Shown here piece after piece: positions 3,996 through 6,950 of a stretch of 6,950 bases of DNA. How positions within the stretch are numbered: position 1 is the stretch's first letter; each line of letters opens with the position of its first letter. The stretch comes from an uncultured Eubacteriales bacterium (lineage in GTDB: Bacteria; Bacillota; Clostridia; Oscillospirales; RGIG7773), in NCBI GenBank assembly GCA_934541205.1, contig CAKTDK010000094.1, forward strand, positions 1-6,950. The letters run 5' to 3'. The position numbers and the translations under genes are program-made. Under the pieces are notes generated by a model. It was not told the origin of the DNA. It did not search any database and saw only the letters and a program-made list of their open reading frames with translations.

Positions 3996-6950
3996 TTACT
4001 GCACATAATAATTTAAAATCCCTTGGGCTATTCCCTGAGCCACCGTGTTTTGAACATTATCGTCAATAATATTTTCATACTCATTGGGATTGCAGATAAA
4101 TCCAAGTTCGCAAAGAACAGCCGGACAGTAATAATCTCTTGCTACGGCAAAATTCTGATATCTTATATCTTTTGTTTCCATTGCAGTAACATTAGACGAT
4201 AACCCCTGTAAAATACTGTTTGCAATATTCATGGAATACGGCACCGTATAAAAAATTTTCAAACCGCTTGCAAAAGGAGAATCTTCTATTCCAACGGAAT
4301 TATGATGAAGGGATACAAATAAATCAGCTTTATTGTCTCTCGCCATTTTAGTTCTTTCCGAAAGTTCAAAAAATGTATCATCAGCTCTTGAAAGAGTAAC
4401 TGCCGCTCCCATTTCCTCCAGCTTAGCTTTTAATTTAAGAGTAATTTTTAAGTTTACGTCTTTTTCGTTATCTCCGTATTTTCCAGCAGGAGACACCGCT
4501 CCGCTGTCATCTCCGCCATGACCTGCATCAAGATGAATTTTTATATCCGATAAAGGCTTGCCTTCTGTTGAAGAAAGTCCTTTTTTACCTTTAAATATTA
4601 TTTTTAAGGTGTTGTTTTCATATCTGCTTTCAACGCCCTGATATTTATTTGAATAAATAAATTCGTACACTATATTTCCGTCATTATCTCTCTTCATTGA
4701 ATTTAAACTTATAATGTCATTTTGAATAAGAGAAAGCATTTTAGTTTTTCCCATATTTAAATTGGATAGCTTGATATATGCAGTTCCCGCATCAAAATTT
4801 ATTTTATAAGGTATATTGTTTGAAAGTTCAAAAGATAAAACTATATTTTCTCCCGATATTTCACTTTTGCAGGATAGCATAGTAGCTTTTACATTTTCAT
4901 CGGTAGCAGAAATTATTTCTACATTTTCCTGATGAATATATCCGCCGTTTTGAAATCTGTAATAATTTCCCTCTTTGCCTGTTATAAGATCGCAGTACCC
5001 GGAATTTACTGGAACTTCTTCCGGAAATGTTTTTGAAGTAGCTATGGGTTTTACAATAACGTTGTCCGTACTGATTTTCCCCAAAAGATACATGTTCTCC
5101 GGTATAATTTTTATCTGCCCCTGCGAAGTTTTTGAATCTTTTTGTCCGTTTTTTGAAACAATATAAGTTATTTTTCCTAAATCAACATATTCCTTACCGT
5201 CATATAAAGGCAAAGTATATTCTCCTTCATACAAAACCGGATACATTTCATTTCCGTCTTTTACCGCTTCCTTTTGGACAAGATTTACGCTTACCCCATC
5301 ACATACGGCATTTACAGATGAATTAGCAGGAGCCATAGCTGAAAGCTTTATTTTTTCTCCGGTATAAAATATCATATCTGACTGAGGATACATACTGTCT
5401 TCAACAATACTTACGCTGCTTAAAGGAGCTGAAGACACAGCATTTTTTCTGTATATTTTATAAGTATAGCTTTTACTGCCGTTTTTAAAAACAAATATGT
5501 TTTCTCCAATTGAAAGTTCAGGGTAATATCCGAAAAATCCCGATTTTGTCGTTTCTATCTTTTCGCCGTTTACAGTAAGATCATAATTTTTATCGCAAAG
5601 ACCTATTATGCCAACATTTTTGGAAGTCGTAGTATATCCGTTTGCCGGCTGAGATATATATATCGTTCCCGAATCAGTTTCAAAATCAGGCGAAAAAGGC
5701 TTTGCCGGCGGAAGTACAGCATCAGCCGACGGTTTTTCACCTTGCGGCGTACTGATTTGAGAATAATAATTTTTGAGTATATTTTTTATGTCAAAGAAAT
5801 TTTCTTTTATATTTGAATATCCGTAATAAATTGAACCTCCGTAAGTGGATTTTGATCTTGCATAATCAAGCTGATTTTTAATTTCATTTTTATCCTTCCA
5901 GATGTCTGTGGTTCCAAATTTATAAGCAGCATGGCCTATATAAAGTTTTACTCCCGTTCCGCTGCAAACCTTCTGCCACCAATCACATATAGTTTTGTAT
6001 TCCGCAATTTCATACCCTATAGGCCAGTATATTTGAGGAGCTATATAATCAAGCATTTTATTTTTTACCCAATATTTTGTATCGGCATAATGGTCGTAAT
6101 ACGATTCTCCTCCTCTTGTATTTGAACCTTCCGGATTGTTTGAAGCGTTTGCCCATATTGCAAAAGGCGAAATTCCGAAAGAACAATCTTTTCTTGCCTT
6201 TTTTACCTGCGTGTAAAGCTCTTTTACAAGCTTATTGACACTGTCGCGGCGAAAATCATCAAGACTTTTTCCATTCCCGTATTTTTTATAAGCTTCACTA
6301 TCGTCAAAAACAGCTTCTCTTTTTACTCCGTTTTCATCGGTATAAGTGGTTTTTGACGGATAAAAATAATCGTCCATGTGAAGTCCGTCAACATCATAAT
6401 TTTTTACAATTTCCAAAGCGGAATCTATAATCAACTGTCTGACTTCAGGAAGACCGGGATTAAAATAAAGCCCTCCGTCAGCATATTTTACTGTATATTC
6501 CGGATGTTTTTTTGCTATATGAGAATCAGAGAGTGTATTTATATCATTATTGGGTTTTTCCGCGGTTCCTTTCAATATACGATAAGGATTTATCCAAGCA
6601 TGAAGTTCGATATTATTTTCATGCGCTTTTTTTATTATGTAATCCAAAGGGTCAAAAGAGCTATCGGGAGCTTTTCCCTGAGTTCCTGTAAGATAAACGG
6701 ACCAAGGAAAATAAGAAGATTTATAAAGACTGTCCGCACAAGGTCTTACCTGAAAAAAAATCGTATTAAGCCCCGCTTCCTTTGCGGTTTTTACAATATC
6801 GTCAAGCTCTGACTTCATCTGAGCTGAAGTCAGATTTTGCTTTGACGGAAAATCTATATTGTAAACGCTTGCGACCCATACCCCTCTCATCTCGTCAGAC
6901 TCTTTTGCATAAGTATTCATAGAAAAAATCACAACTGCAAAAAGCGAAAA
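3996..6950 (-). CDS. exported GHL10 glycosidase / N-acetylmuramoyl-L-alanine amidase fusion, 5'-partial
   Basis: This is a putative two-enzyme cell-wall hydrolase; the frame is open to the window edge. Residues are numbered from the GTG at 6932. That GTG is not the real start: FSLFAV precedes it in frame and continues a hydrophobic signal-peptide core, with likely cleavage after TYA (residue 9). Residues 15-390 match GHL10 (DUF187; YngK, E. coli DigH): RGVWVAS, VRPCADSLY (C65), HAWINPYR (111-118), MDDYFYP (186-192), GISPFAIWAN (about 253-262) and YIAPQIYWP (296-304). A Pro-rich linker (about 393-420) leads to a glucodextranase-B-like Ig fold (about 425-493), a second beta domain (about 505-610), an SH3-like segment (about 612-675) and an AMIN-like beta region (to about 795). 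Residues 798-978 are Amidase_3, which cuts the bond between N-acetylmuramic acid and L-Ala; zinc ligands H805 (DAGHGG), E823 (EKDVNL) and H876 (SLHHNS) and catalytic E942 (CELGFI) are all present. It should act outside the membrane on peptidoglycan. A terminator hairpin separates it from rpoB. Domain identities are firm for the two ends and tentative for the middle. Confidence 0.9.
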   Translation of the reverse strand, partial: FSLFAVVIFSMNTYAKESDEMRGVWVASVYNIDFPSKQNLTSAQMKSELDDIVKTAKEAGLNTIFFQVRPCADSLYKSSYFPWSVYLTGTQGKAPDSSFDPLDYIIKKAHENNIELHAWINPYRILKGTAEKPNNDINTLSDSHIAKKHPEYTVKYADGGLYFNPGLPEVRQLIIDSALEIVKNYDVDGLHMDDYFYPSKTTYTDENGVKREAVFDDSEAYKKYGNGKSLDDFRRDSVNKLVKELYTQVKKARKDCSFGISPFAIWANASNNPEGSNTRGGESYYDHYADTKYWVKNKMLDYIAPQIYWPIGYEIAEYKTICDWWQKVCSGTGVKLYIGHAAYKFGTTDIWKDKNEIKNQLDYARSKSTYGGSIYYGYSNIKENFFDIKNILKNYYSQISTPQGEKPSADAVLPPAKPFSPDFETDSGTIYISQPANGYTTTSKNVGIIGLCDKNYDLTVNGEKIETTKSGFFGYYPELSIGENIFVFKNGSKSYTYKIYRKNAVSSAPLSSVSIVEDSMYPQSDMIFYTGEKIKLSAMAPANSSVNAVCDGVSVNLVQKEAVKDGNEMYPVLYEGEYTLPLYDGKEYVDLGKITYIVSKNGQKDSKTSQGQIKIIPENMYLLGKISTDNVIVKPIATSKTFPEEVPVNSGYCDLITGKEGNYYRFQNGGYIHQENVEIISATDENVKATMLSCKSEISGENIVLSFELSNNIPYKINFDAGTAYIKLSNLNMGKTKMLSLIQNDIISLNSMKRDNDGNIVYEFIYSNKYQGVESRYENNTLKIIFKGKKGLSSTEGKPLSDIKIHLDAGHGGDDSGAVSPAGKYGDNEKDVNLKITLKLKAKLEEMGAAVTLSRADDTFFELSERTKMARDNKADLFVSLHHNSVGIEDSPFASGLKIFYTVPYSMNIANSILQGLSSNVTAMETKDIRYQNFAVARDYYCPAVLCELGFICNPNEYENIIDDNVQNTVAQGIAQGILNYYVQ

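Noticed and set aside
6378..6812. 144-residue plus-strand reading frame
   Set aside because: It lies wholly antisense to the conserved GHL10 domain; its Phe/Ile/Tyr-rich, low-complexity product matches nothing I recognise.
6930..6932. GTG as the start codon of the GHL10-amidase gene
   Set aside because: The frame stays open to the window edge, and the six codons before it (FSLFAV) extend the hydrophobic core of the signal peptide. The true start lies beyond 6950.
1..6950. tRNA, rRNA, CRISPR array, insertion sequence or phage attachment site
   Set aside because: I looked on both strands and saw no cloverleaf with CCA-type end, no regularly spaced repeats, no transposase motifs and no long direct or inverted repeats other than the hairpins listed.

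Overview
This 6.95 kb window reads as part of the chromosome of a low-GC Gram-positive anaerobe, most likely a member of the Clostridia. The evidence is AT-rich DNA, an RpoB of Firmicutes layout (no long proteobacterial-type insertions, an acidic C-terminal tail, and motifs very close to Bacillus and clostridial RpoB), strong GGAGG-type ribosome binding sites, and an exported, fairly cysteine-rich wall enzyme. No closer taxonomic placement is possible from the sequence alone.

Both genes are on the minus strand, so in transcription order the window runs from right to left. At the right (3996-6950) is a large exported protein, cut by the window edge within its signal peptide. It joins an N-terminal GHL10 (DUF187/DigH-like) glycosidase domain to a C-terminal zinc N-acetylmuramoyl-L-alanine amidase (Amidase_3), with about 400 residues of beta-rich modules between them. 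Its stop codon is followed after 3 bases by a 15-bp hairpin (3959-3992), the likely transcription terminator.

Next comes a 249-bp intergenic region (3747-3995) packed with control signals for rpoB. It holds a sigma-A promoter with both hexamers at full consensus and the optimal 17-bp spacer, preceded by an A/T-rich UP-like stretch. About 155-160 nt of 5' leader follow, predicted to fold into consecutive hairpins; the last is a 16-bp helix that ends just before the rpoB Shine-Dalgarno. A 47-codon frame with a possible TTG start also runs through the leader and stops over the rpoB start.

The left half (15-3746) is complete rpoB, the RNA polymerase beta subunit. It is followed by a Shine-Dalgarno at the window edge that almost certainly belongs to rpoC. 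The usual rplJ-rplL pair is not upstream of rpoB here, so rpoB(C) appears to be transcribed from its own promoter, apart from the L10/L12 genes.

No plus-strand gene, RNA gene, mobile element, CRISPR array or long repeat is supported. The most interesting points are the fusion of a stem-peptide-removing amidase with a domain family known to cut peptide-free glycan strands, and the structured, self-standing rpoB leader.
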